From the NCBI GenBank assembly GCA_963774305.1, contig CAVZEM010000006.1, positions 62,001 to 126,000 of the forward strand: 64,000 nucleotides of DNA. The letters run 5' to 3'. Every line of letters starts with the position of its first letter. Position 1 is the stretch's first letter. The notes under the pieces are model-generated. The model was not told the origin of the DNA and searched no databases. It saw nothing but the letters and a program-made list of their open reading frames with translations. This document shows positions 51,668 through 59,335 of this stretch, piece by piece. The DNA comes from DASUPK01 sp963774305 (lineage in GTDB: Bacteria; Actinomycetota; Thermoleophilia; Solirubrobacterales; 70-9). A program made the position numbers and the translations under genes.

Positions 51668-52813
51668 ATGCCGACCGCCACCACCGCCGCCACCAACCAG
51701 ACCGAGATCGCCCGCCACGCGCTTGAGGAGGTCTGCTCGGGCCGCGACCTCGACGGAATCCCGCGCGACTACCACCCCGACTTCGTTGACCACGTCAACC
51801 GCTTCACCTACCGCGGCCATGCCGGCGCCCGTCAATCGGTTGCCCTCTACCTCGAGCTCTTCCCCGATCTCAGATTCCAGGTTGAGGATCAGGTCAGCGA
51901 GGGCGACAAGGTGGCCTCTCGCTGGACGCTGCGTGGCACTCACCGTGATCGCCAGGTCGAACTGCGCGGCATCGTGATCAGCCGCTTCGAGGACGGGCGG
52001 ATCATCGAGGACTGGGCCGCAAACGACACGATGGAGCTGGTCCGCCAGCTCGGCCTGCGTCGCACGCTGCAGCTGGCCGTCGAGCACCGCAAGCTGATCT
52101 TCGATCCCACCGGTTCGGCCGGCTCCGGACCGGGCTTGCTGCGTCGCGCCGTCGACCGAGTCACCTGCCGCTTTCGAAAGGAGTGCCCCTTGCCACCGAG
52201 CGAGACCGAGAGGATCCGCAAGATCTTCGACAAACAGGCGCCGAAGTACGACGAGAGCATGTCTCGCTTCGAGCGGCTGCTGTTCGCCGGCAATCGCGAA
52301 TGGGTCTGCGAGCGCGCGCAGGGCGAGGTCCTGGAGCTCGCCGCGGGCACCGCTCGCAACCTCCCGTTCTACTCGGGCGACGTGAAAGTCACCGGCGTGG
52401 AGCTGAGCCCCGAGATGGCCGAGCTGGGCCGCCGGCGTGCCGAAGAGGTAGGCCGGGAGATCGACATGCGAGTCGGCGACGCTGAGTCTCTCCCCTTCCC
52501 CGACGAGTCATTCGACACGGTGGTCTGCACGTACGGCCTCTGCACGATTCCCGACGACGCTGCGGCCGTCCGCGAGGCGAAGCGAGTCCTGCGTCCCGGT
52601 GGCCGGATCCTGCTGGCTGAGCATGTCCGCAGTCCAAACTCGGTCGTGCGGACGATCCAGCGGATCCTCGACCCCCTGGCTCATCGCTTCGGCGGAGACC
52701 ACCTCATGCGAGAGCCGCTCGACCACCTGGATGTCGAGGGCTTCGAGGTCGACGAAGTCAAGCGCCAGAAGGCAGGCTGGGTCGAGCTGGTCTCGGCGCG
52801 TAAGCCTGGTTAG
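51668..52813 (+). CDS. SnoaL-like domain fused to a SAM methyltransferase
   Basis: 381 residues. Residues 1 to about 125 are a SnoaL/ester-cyclase-like fold (EVCSGRDLDGIPRDYHPDFVDHVNRFTYRGHAG, ELRGIVISRFEDGRIIEDWAANDT). From about 180 a methyltransferase follows (EVLELAAGTARNLPFYSGDVKVTGVELSPEMAELGRRRAEEV, FDTVVCTYGLCTIPDDAAAVREAKRVLRPGGRILLAEHVRSP), similar to UbiE/PmtA-type enzymes. It is likely repressed by the divergent TetR protein. Confidence 0.88.
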   Translation: MPTATTAATNQTEIARHALEEVCSGRDLDGIPRDYHPDFVDHVNRFTYRGHAGARQSVALYLELFPDLRFQVEDQVSEGDKVASRWTLRGTHRDRQVELRGIVISRFEDGRIIEDWAANDTMELVRQLGLRRTLQLAVEHRKLIFDPTGSAGSGPGLLRRAVDRVTCRFRKECPLPPSETERIRKIFDKQAPKYDESMSRFERLLFAGNREWVCERAQGEVLELAAGTARNLPFYSGDVKVTGVELSPEMAELGRRRAEEVGREIDMRVGDAESLPFPDESFDTVVCTYGLCTIPDDAAAVREAKRVLRPGGRILLAEHVRSPNSVVRTIQRILDPLAHRFGGDHLMREPLDHLDVEGFEVDEVKRQKAGWVELVSARKPG

Positions 52814-52834
52814 TAGCGCGATCTTCGCGATCAA

Positions 52835-52876
52835 ACCGTGCGTCGAACTCCCGACTTCGACCCGAACTGAGAGCAC
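52835..52876 (+). repeat. Right arm before att copy 2
   Basis: 42 bases (ACCGTGCGTCGAACTCCCGA...GAGAGCAC) identical to 54324-54365. It ends 53 bases before the core, the same layout as at copy 3. It marks the right end of islet 1. Confidence 0.75.
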
Positions 52877-52929
52877 CTGACCCTGCCTGAGCTAGCCTAA
52901 TCACCCCCCGGCGACCCCTCCTCGCCCGC

Positions 52930-52976
52930 ATCATAATCCGCGTGTCGGGGGTTCGAGTCCCTCCTCCGGCATGAAG
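52930..52976 (+). repeat. att core copy 2
   Basis: Identical to the 47-bp core in tRNA-Met. The 5' half of the tRNA is absent; the bases before it (CTCGCCCGC) do not pair as a tRNA, so this is a 3' fragment at an element junction. Confidence 0.85.
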
Positions 52977-53118
52977 TACCTGCAAATCGCCACTTTTAGA
53001 GCCCTGCCGACACGCGGGTTCTTATTCCGGCTCGAAGGTCCGCGTGTTGAAGACGAGGAAATCCGTGCCTAACTGAGCATCGGCCAACACGCGGATTCTT
53101 GACGCGCCGACGCACGGT
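52977..53118 (+). repeat. Left arm of islet 2
   Basis: Similar to the arm of islet 1: ACACGCGGGTT, GTCCGCGTGTTGAA and CAACACGCGGATTCTTGACGC in the same order and spacing. Cleaner agreement at the motifs than between them. Confidence 0.7.
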
Positions 53119-53126
53119 CTCTCTCA

Positions 53127-53315
53127 GTGCCAACCCGATCTGTCCGAATCAGTTCCCGCGGCCAAAGGACTCTCGCCTCGCTCCAGGCAAGTCGTCAGGC
53201 GGCGGTCGAGCGCTTCATCTCGGGACTGAGCCGACCAGAGCGGCTCCGTCTCGACAGAGCGGCCCATCTGCTCGGAGGGCTTGAGCGGCTCTCCCGCGGC
53301 ATGCTCGCGGCGTAG
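53127..53315 (+). pseudogene. MarR-like C-terminal fragment
   Basis: 62 residues. RISSRGQRTLASLQASRQAAVERFISGLSRPERLRLDRAAHLLGGLERL resembles the last two helices of MarR regulators (after the wing). The DNA-binding N-terminus is missing, and the fragment begins just after the left arm. It looks like a gene cut when the element was formed or inserted. Confidence 0.4.
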
Positions 53316-53454
53316 CTCATCCATCGCTTCTCCAAGCGGGGGAGCGGTCTGTCGCTGAGCACGATGGGAAGCAGTTGCCAGGTGCCAGCCGATTCTGAGA
53401 GACTCGCGTCGGAGGACGGGTCGCAAAACCGGGCACAAGATCGAGGAAGGTCAC

Positions 53455-54144
53455 ATGACTGATCACACGCTGAGCGTCCTGAAGGTGAGCGTCAACAACC
53501 TGCCCGTCCGAGTGCTGATGAGAGCCGGCGGCCACGACTTCGAAGAGGTCGAGATGTGGGGGAAAAAGGGCACTCCGGAGTTCCTGGCAAAGGACCCCGC
53601 CGATCTCACCCCGCTGCTCGAGTGCGAGGGGCTCCCGAAGGGCTCGCTCTGGGAGAGCTGCGCGATCATGCAGTACATCTGCAACCGCGACGGGCTCGAT
53701 CAGTTCTACCCCACCGATCCGGCTGAACGCGCGATGCAGGACAGCGCGATGTTCTACGTGGTCGGCACGCTCTATCCGCTGATCATCCGCGCGACCTACC
53801 CGACCCTCGGCTTTCCGCAGTACCCGGGCGAGACGGCGACCTCGGAGGCCGACAACGAGGTGAAGGGGAAGTCGGCGCAGGACGCGGCCGACGCGATCGC
53901 GATGCCGCTCGAGGCCATCCACGACCACTTCCTGGACGGCAGGAAGTTCATCGGCGGGGATTCGCCCTCGATCGCGGACATCCGCCTCGCGGCGTCGCTC
54001 GAGTTCCTCCGCGGGATCGACTACGAGTTTCCGGCCTGGGCCGAGGAGTACATGAGCGCGGTCGAGTCGGCGCTCGGCGACGCCTACTCCGAGCCTGCCG
54101 CGGACGTCCGCGAGATGATCACCTCAGCAAAGGCGCCTGCCTGA
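53455..54144 (+). CDS. Glutathione S-transferase-like protein
   Basis: 229 residues. The thioredoxin-like N-domain (TLSVLKVSVNNLPVRVLMRAGGHDFEEVEMWGKKGTPEFLAKDPADLTPLLECEG, WESCAIMQYIC) and the helical C-domain (IAMPLEAIHDHFLDGRKFIGGDSPSIADIRLAASLEFL) are complete. Most actinobacteria use mycothiol, so the thiol partner is uncertain. The sole full gene of islet 2. ATG at 53455, 43 bases after a region with no other gene. Confidence 0.85.
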   Translation: MTDHTLSVLKVSVNNLPVRVLMRAGGHDFEEVEMWGKKGTPEFLAKDPADLTPLLECEGLPKGSLWESCAIMQYICNRDGLDQFYPTDPAERAMQDSAMFYVVGTLYPLIIRATYPTLGFPQYPGETATSEADNEVKGKSAQDAADAIAMPLEAIHDHFLDGRKFIGGDSPSIADIRLAASLEFLRGIDYEFPAWAEEYMSAVESALGDAYSEPAADVREMITSAKAPA

Positions 54145-54323
54145 GGGCCAGGCGTCAGGCGCAGCGTCGTAGGGCAGCAGGTCGAAAGCACTGTCGCTCC
54201 GCGCGAAAAGCAGCCACGCGCCTCACGGCATCAGAGCAGCTGGCGCAGCCGGTCCTGGGTCAACCCGGCATCGCGCACGTTGCCGGCGAGTGTCCCCTTC
54301 CTGCGATCCAAACTGTGCGTCGA

Positions 54324-54365
54324 ACCGTGCGTCGAACTCCCGACTTCGACCCGAACTGAGAGCAC
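54324..54365 (+). repeat. Right arm before att copy 3
   Basis: 42 bases identical to 52835-52876, and ending 54 bases before the core. A second partial copy of GTGCGTCGAA precedes it (54315). Confidence 0.75.
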
Positions 54366-54419
54366 GTTACCGTGCCTGATTGGTGCCTACTCCCCCTCAG
54401 GGCCCTCCGCGGGGCGCGC

Positions 54420-54466
54420 ATCATAATCCGCGTGTCGGGGGTTCGAGTCCCTCCTCCGGCATGAAG
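54420..54466 (+). repeat. att core copy 3
   Basis: Identical to copies 1 and 2. Only the tRNA 3' part is present. It is followed by another left arm, so a third element, or what is left of it, begins here. Confidence 0.85.
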
Positions 54467-54609
54467 GGCCTGCAAATCCCGCCTTTTGCAGGCCGTGTAA
54501 CACGCGGATCCCTGATCCGCACCAAAGTCCGCGTGTTGAAACGAGCAAAGTTCGTGCGTAGGAGCCTTGCCGGGAACACGCGGATTCTCGACGCATCGAC
54601 GCATGGTCA
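54467..54609 (+). repeat. Left arm of a third element
   Basis: ACACGCGGATC, GTCCGCGTGTTGAA and AACACGCGGATTCTCGACGC in the order seen in the other two arms, with more sequence drift between. No fourth core or right arm is seen in the remaining 9.4 kb, so the right end lies beyond the window or is lost. Confidence 0.65.
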
Positions 54610-54758
54610 CCTGCGGCCCTTTGGCTCGTCAGCCCTGTCAGGGCGCCAACGCTGGCCGACCGTTCGACCCGCGCTAGGTAAACGAGCGAGGCCAATACTC
54701 CTCGCCGGTCTCTACGGCGATCCGTCCCACTCAAGCTGAGAGGTTGGGCTGCCCTCTA

Positions 54759-54923
54759 CTAGCGGAGGGCCCACGCGAACGTCAGCATCGTCACCATCGA
54801 CAACAACAGGGTCGCTCCGAGGGCAATCTCATCGCTAGTCGTGACGCTCAGAACAGCGTCGGCGGCAAGGGCGACGACCAGGCCCGAAAGGAGAGCGCCG
54901 ATCAGCCGGAAGCTACGTGGCAT
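54759..54923 (-). CDS. Small two-segment membrane protein
   Basis: 54 residues: MPRSFRLIGALLSGLVVALA, then ADAVLSVTTSDEIALGATLLLS and MVTMLTFAWALR. Two hydrophobic segments with a short polar turn. Predicted here by reading the minus strand. No family is recognised. Coding is likely because the frame is clean and the hydrophobic pattern is regular. Confidence 0.5.
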   Translation of the reverse strand: MPRSFRLIGALLSGLVVALAADAVLSVTTSDEIALGATLLLSMVTMLTFAWALR

Positions 54924-54969
54924 ATTCCTGATTCCCCGCGGGCACGCTAACCTGGCCGATACGCAAGGG

Positions 54970-55074
54970 AACTAGCCCTGCAAGACGGCGCGTTCGTCAG
55001 CACGGTCCAACCGGACCCGGCGCGTCGGCCAGGTGTGTAGGTGGGCGAAACCTTCGAGAAACAGACCTCGAAGG
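54970..55074 (+). ncRNA. Candidate yybP-ykoY manganese riboswitch before terC
   Basis: AAGGGAACTAGCCC, TTCGTCAGCACG, a GGTCC/GGACC stem and GGGCGAAACCTT near the end match the order of conserved pieces of the yybP-ykoY (Mn2+) riboswitch as I recall it. CCTTCGAG (55051-55058) and CTCGAAGG (55067-55074) form an eight-base stem that uses the last conserved piece, a plausible switching helix. No U-tract follows, so control of translation or of an unseen terminator is possible. TerC-type genes are common targets. Confidence 0.55.
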
Positions 55075-55158
55075 AGCAGCGCCCAAAATGCTCGCCTGGA
55101 TCGCCCTCAGCTGCATTCGTCGTCCTCGCTCTCGCCATCGACCTGCGGAGCGGTGAAC

Positions 55159-56014
55159 GTGGCCACTCCCTCGATGCGCTCGGCCCTGCTCTGGTCCCTG
55201 GGCTGGACCCTGGCCGGCCTCCTGTTCGCCGTTCTGCTGGCGATTGGCGAAGGCGGTGCCGCGACCGGCGAGTATCTGGCCGGCTTTCTGATCGAGAAGT
55301 CCCTGTCGCTCGACAACCTCTTCGTCTTCGCCGTGCTGCTCTCGTTCTTCGCCGTCCCTACACAGCAGCGCCGCCTGGTGCTCCTCTGCGGGATCGGCCT
55401 CGCCATCGTTCTCCGGGCGATCTTCATCGTCGCGGGTGCCGCGGTGCTCGACGCGTTCGAGGCCGCGACCTACGCGCTGGGGGCCCTGCTCGCGATCACG
55501 GCTATCAAGATCGCACGGCACGGCGGTGAGAAGGTCGATCCCGAATCGACGCTTGCGATGCGGCTGCTGCGGCGGGTGATCCCAATCTCGACGCGCTACG
55601 ACGGCTCGAGTCTGACGACGATCGTGAGGCGGACGCCGGATGGCAACGCCGCTGTTCGCCGCACTCGTCATGGTGGCGGCGTTCGACGTGATGTTCGCGA
55701 TCGACTCGATCCCGGCGATCTTCGCCGTCACCCGGGACACGTTTGTGGTGTTCGCGGCGAACGCCTTCAGCCTGCTCGGCATGGTCAGCCTCTACTTCGT
55801 CCTCGATGACCTGCTCACGCGGTTCCGTCATCTGAATCTCGCTCTCGCGGCGATCCTCGGCTACGTCGCCGCGAAGATGCTGCTCGCGGACGTCTGGCAC
55901 CCACCGCTGGCGCTGTCCCTCGCGGTGATCGTCGGGTCTCTGGCACTGGCGATCATCTCCTCGGCTCTCGCCGAGCGCAGGGATGAGTTGAACAGGCATC
56001 GAGGGGTCGCCTAG
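55159..56014 (+). CDS. TerC-family integral membrane protein, one frameshift
   Basis: About 284 residues when one extra base near 55627 is dropped. The first frame runs MATPSMRSALLWSLGWTLAGLLFAVLLAIGEG to SSLTTIV, and the second MATPLFAALVMVAAFDVMFAIDSIPAIFAVTRDTF. The acidic motifs EKSLSLDNLFVF and FDVMFAIDSIPAI are the metal-binding core of TerC/Alx proteins, some of which export manganese. The start is taken as GTG 55159, with GGAG eight bases upstream. The candidate riboswitch precedes it. Confidence 0.85.
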
Positions 56015-57070
56015 CCTCGCCCGACCACATTCAGGTCGAACTCGTCTTCGATCTCCCCCACGAGCTTCTCGAGAATGTCTTCCATCGTCAGCAGCCCGAT
56101 GACCCGGTCGTCCAGGTCGTGAACCAACGCGAGGTGGACGCGCCTCTCGCGCATCTCTCGCAGCACGTCATCCAGACGAGCGCGACTCAGAGACGTGTGC
56201 CAGCGGACGCGCCAACTGCGAGGGTCCGAGCAGGGGCTCGGCACTGTCGAAGGCGAAGGGCAGCAGGTCCTTCGCATTGATTACGCCCACCGCCGACTCA
56301 AGCCCGCCTTCAGGCTCGCAGAGCGGGAGCCGCGTCCGGCCTGTGGCTATAGCGCGCTCAGCGATCACACCCAGCGAATCCGTGGTCAGGACGAAGTCGA
56401 TCATTCTTCGGCGAGTCATCGCCTCCGCGGCGCTCATGTCGCCGAAGACCAGGGCGGCCTCGGAGAGCTCCTGCTCCTCTGGCTCGATCAAACCCTCGCG
56501 CGAGCTCTCCCGCAGTAGCTCACGGAGCTCATCCTCACTGTGGGGCTGATGGCCGGCCTCCGATGCCGGTGGCACTCCGAACGGCTTCAGGATCAGGTTG
56601 CCCATCGCGTTGAAGAGGTCCACCAGCGGCTTGGCCGAGAGATAGAAGACGCGCATCAGGGGCGCGAGCGCCAGGACGACCGGCGCCGTGCGTGCGATGG
56701 CGAGGCTCTTGGGGACAGCTCGCCGATCACCACGTGCAGCGTCGTGATGATCAGGAACGCAAAGGCCGTCGCCACACCGATTCCGGCGATCGTCGCGGCG
56801 TCGCCCAGCGCCGGTTCGAGTAGATGGTGGAATGCAGGCTCGCCGATGGCGCCGAGGCCAAGCGACGCCATCGTGATCCCGAGCTGACACGCCGAGAGGT
56901 ACGCATCGAGGTGCTCGACAGCCGTGCGCCGCCGACTTCGCCCCCGGCTTGCCCTGGCGGAGCAGCTCGCGCGCCTGGGTAGGTCGCAAGGCGGGCGACG
57001 GAGAACTCGACGGCGACGAAGAATCCATTCGCCGCCACCAAGAACAGCGCGACGCGAGTTCCCAGCTCAT
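56011..57070 (-). pseudogene. CorC/HlyC-family DUF21-CBS membrane protein, at least five frameshifts
   Basis: Reading across frames gives VAANGFFVAVEFSVARLRPTQARELLRQGK, then AVEHLDAYLSACQLGITMASLGLGAIGEPAFHHLLEP (the DUF21 domain), VPKSLAIARTAPVVLALAPLMRVFYLSAK, then CBS domains (LVFGDMSAAEAMTRRRMIDF, VGVINAKDLLPFAF, LALVHDLDDRVIGLLTMEDILEKLVGEIEDEFD). Three shifts are one extra base, one is a missing G near 56715, and one is near 56205. It would be a metal (Mg/Co) efflux-type protein. Because the amino acid sequence is well kept between shifts, sequencing error is likelier than a dead gene. It overlaps terC at the 3' end. Confidence 0.7.
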
Positions 57071-57164
57071 CGGCCCGGACGCCGTGGCGCGACCGCCCTA
57101 GGTCGTGAAGGTGGCGCCGGAGGCTCGTCGTCCAGCTCGGTCTCGGAACTCGATGCCAACGCTG

Positions 57165-57637
57165 CTACCAGCCGAATCCGAGATTTGCGAGCAGCTCATC
57201 GAGGCGCTCGTAGGACTCGCTCAGGGCCCTCATCCTTCCCGACCCGAACATGCGATCGGAGGAATCGGATTCGAGGGTCGTCGTCACCGTCGTATGCCTC
57301 TCCAACTCCTCGAGGGTGAATGTCTCCACGAGAAGACGGCCCGGCATCCTTCTCCATTCGAAGGTCTGGACAAGTCGCTCCGACGGAACGACTTCGCGGT
57401 AGACCCCTCTGAAAGCATCCTCCCGGCCGTCGGGGTCACGGCATACGAACCGCCAAGCACCGCCAGGTCTCACGTCCATCTCTTCGACAGCAACCCTGAC
57501 GCCACGTGGGCCCCACCAGTGCGGGACCAGATCCCGATTGCTGAAGGCGGCGAACACCCACGCCGCGGGGCGTCAAACACCCGCTCGGACACGATCTGAT
57601 GGTCGGACGAGGTGATTGTGGAGGTATCGATTGACAT
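57165..57637 (-). CDS. SRPBCC/AHSA1-family protein, one frameshift
   Basis: About 158 residues: MSIDTSTITSSDHQIVSERVFDAPR, then AWVFAAFSNRDLVPHWWGPRGVRVAVEEMDVRPGGAWRFVCRDPDG and ERLVQTFEWRRMPGRLLVETFTLEEL. A G is missing near 57565, which breaks the frame. The fold binds hydrophobic ligands; such proteins are often paired with ArsR regulators, but none is beside it here. Confidence 0.8.
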
Positions 57638-57674
57638 GGCCAGTCGTTGTCGCTTGGTCTGCCTGCGGGTCAGC

Positions 57675-57914
57675 TCAGTCGAGCTCGAGGGGCTCGTCGT
57701 AGCTCGGTCGATCGGCGGAGCCGGGCACTCTGGCCCGACCCACATGCTCGGCGCTGTCCTCCAGGTCCTCGGCGTCCAGCAGGGCCCAACCGATCCGCTC
57801 CACGAGCTGTCCTGCGAAGTGGTCGCTGTTCAGGTCGTTGCCGCTGACTCTCTCCTGAAGAGTCACGGCGCCCGGGCGATCGCCCGAGGCGGCCTTCACG
57901 ATGATCTGCGGCAT
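57675..57914 (-). CDS. Small hypothetical protein
   Basis: 79 residues: MPQIIVKAASGDRPGAVTLQERVSGNDLNSDHFAGQLVERIGWALLDAEDLED and an acidic end. No signal, membrane segment or cysteine. The N-terminal text looks like a real soluble protein. No family is recognised. It lies between the AHSA1 gene and the first response regulator on the same strand. Confidence 0.5.
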   Translation of the reverse strand: MPQIIVKAASGDRPGAVTLQERVSGNDLNSDHFAGQLVERIGWALLDAEDLEDSAEHVGRARVPGSADRPSYDEPLELD

Positions 57915-57935
57915 GGCACAGCTCCTTTCGGTCGC

Positions 57936-58571
57936 TTACCTTCCGGGTCCGGACAGCCTCGGCGGCGCCTTGAGGCGCCGAAGCATCGCCGAGCGGCGGA
58001 TCTCAAGCTCATCCCTGCTCAGCCCGAGGACATCGGAGATCTCGCCCGGGCGGGTGCCCGCCGCGAGCATCCCCAGGATCGGGCGATCCTCGATCTCCAG
58101 CTCCTCGCCGACGGCCGCCAGCGCATGCGTCGAGATTGAGAACCGACGCCCTCCACCCCGAGCCAGAGCGTTGATCTGGTGGCAGAGCTCCAGTCCGAGG
58201 GTGTTCTTGCCGAGCACGCCATCCGCACCGGCCAGGAGCGCGGCCAGCTCAAGGCGCTCGTCCGCGTAGGCAGAGAAGACAAGCACCAGGGGCGGACTCG
58301 GCATCGTCACCAGGCGGTGGGTCAGTGTCAGGCCGTCGCGATCGGGCAGGTGATAGTCGACCACGGCTATGTCAGGGACCAAGCGCCCCGCCGCCTCAAG
58401 CCCTTCGCTGAAGGAGCCGGCTGAGGCGACCACCTCGATCCCGGGCTCATCGTCGAGAAGCATCTGGATCCCGAGGCGCACCGCCTGGTGATCGTCGACC
58501 ACCAGGACGGTGGTTACCTCGGCGCGATCAGCAGATGCCGTTTGAGCGGTTTTGTCGGTGAGCGTTCTCAT
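57936..58571 (-). CDS. Response regulator with a divergent LuxR-type output domain
   Basis: 211 residues from ATG 58571. Receiver domain: VTTVLVVDDHQAVRLGIQMLLDDEPGIEVVASAGSF, phosphoacceptor Asp in PDIAVVDYHLPDRDGLT, and LVFSAYADERLELAALLAGADGVLGK. The C-terminal part (ILGMLAAGTRPGEISDVLGLSRDELEIRRSAMLRRL) has the helix-turn-helix outline of LuxR/NarL proteins but drifts from the usual ISxxTV text. It lies downstream of the second regulator and the histidine kinase. The kinase partner may be the same. Confidence 0.85.
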   Translation of the reverse strand: MRTLTDKTAQTASADRAEVTTVLVVDDHQAVRLGIQMLLDDEPGIEVVASAGSFSEGLEAAGRLVPDIAVVDYHLPDRDGLTLTHRLVTMPSPPLVLVFSAYADERLELAALLAGADGVLGKNTLGLELCHQINALARGGGRRFSISTHALAAVGEELEIEDRPILGMLAAGTRPGEISDVLGLSRDELEIRRSAMLRRLKAPPRLSGPGR

Positions 58572-58677
58572 GTGCGGCCTCCGTGTCGCGTGCAAGACCA
58601 GCCTGGCAGCCCGCTCGAACCTCGACTATCGGGGAGAACATGTAGATCGAGGGGGTCGAACCCTCAATCCGGCGCGA

Positions 58678-59335
58678 TCAGGGCTCGACGAGCCCGCGGC
58701 GGATCGCGTACCGCGTCAGCGCCACCCGGTCGCGGAAGCCGAGCTTCTCGAGCACGTTCGATCGGTGGCGCTCGACCGTCTTCTCGCTGATCACGAGGGC
58801 CTCGGCGATCTCGCGCGTCGTGTAGCTCTCGGCGACCAGCTTGACGATCTCGAGCTCGCGCGGGGTCAGCGGGTCCTTCGTCTCCGACCCCGCCGTCCCC
58901 GCCGCCTTCCAGGTACTCCCGGATCAGCGCGGCCACGCCCCTCGGGTAGACGAAGGGCTCGCCGCGCATCGCCGATCGACAGGCCTCGACCAGGTCGCGG
59001 TCGGCGGCCGTCTTGAGGACGTAGCCGGAGGCGCCGGCCCGGAGCGCCTCAAAGAGGTACTGCTCGTTGTCGTGCATCGAGAGGATCAGCACCCGGAGCT
59101 CGGGCCGTCGCTTGGAGAGCTCCCGGGCCGCCTGCAGACCGGTGAGCCGCGGCATGGTCACGTCCAGCACCGCGAGATCGACCTCCTCGGCCAGGGCGCA
59201 CTGCACCGCGTCGCTGCCGTCTCCGCTCTCGGCCACGACCTCAAGGTCGGGCTCAGCGTCCAGCACCAGGCGAAGGCCGCGTCGAACCACGGCGTGATCG
59301 TCCGCGAGCAGGATCTTCGTCTTGAGCGGAATCAC
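58678..59335 (-). CDS. NarL/FixJ-type response regulator, one frameshift
   Basis: About 218 residues when one extra base near 58884 is dropped. Receiver domain: KTKILLADDHAVVRRGLRLVLDAEPDLEVVAESGDG, Asp in VDLAVLDVTMPRLTG, and ILSMHDNEQYLFEALRAGASGYVLK. The output domain reads LTPRELEIVKLVAESYTTREIAEALVISEKTVERHRSNVLEKLGFRDRVALTRYAIRRG in the restored frame. GTG 59335 overlaps the kinase stop (GTGA). Two-component pair with the next gene. Confidence 0.88.

Larger units (their letters stand above)
43509..52976 (+). mobile_element. Islet 1: element between att core copies 1 and 2
   Basis: About 9.4 kb between the first two copies of the 47-bp core. The left end holds the arm with alternating inverted repeats and the right end the 42-bp arm before copy 2. 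Cargo: DsrE, MFS, MBL, methyltransferase, ArsR-rhodanese, DUF4395, OsmC, ArsM-like methyltransferase, rhodanese, CDF-like, SnoaL, TetR and a SnoaL-methyltransferase fusion. No integrase, relaxase or replication gene is seen, so it would need help in trans or is a remnant. Confidence 0.7.
52930..54466 (+). mobile_element. Islet 2: element between att core copies 2 and 3
   Basis: About 1.5 kb with a left arm, a MarR C-terminal fragment, a GST-like gene, a right arm and a core copy. It repeats the islet 1 layout. No recombinase. Confidence 0.65.

Noticed and set aside
52758..54734. Minus-strand reading frames containing GGGTRTPDTRIM near att copies 2 and 3
   Set aside because: This text is the translation of the tRNA 3' fragment on the opposite strand, a familiar false protein.
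58647..58668. T-arm-like hairpin (GAGGG-TTCGACC-CCCTC on the minus strand) with an acceptor-like tail, as if a tRNA 3' end
   Set aside because: No matching 5' acceptor, D-arm or anticodon arm precedes it. It falls just past the NarL regulator stop and is more likely a small hairpin by chance.
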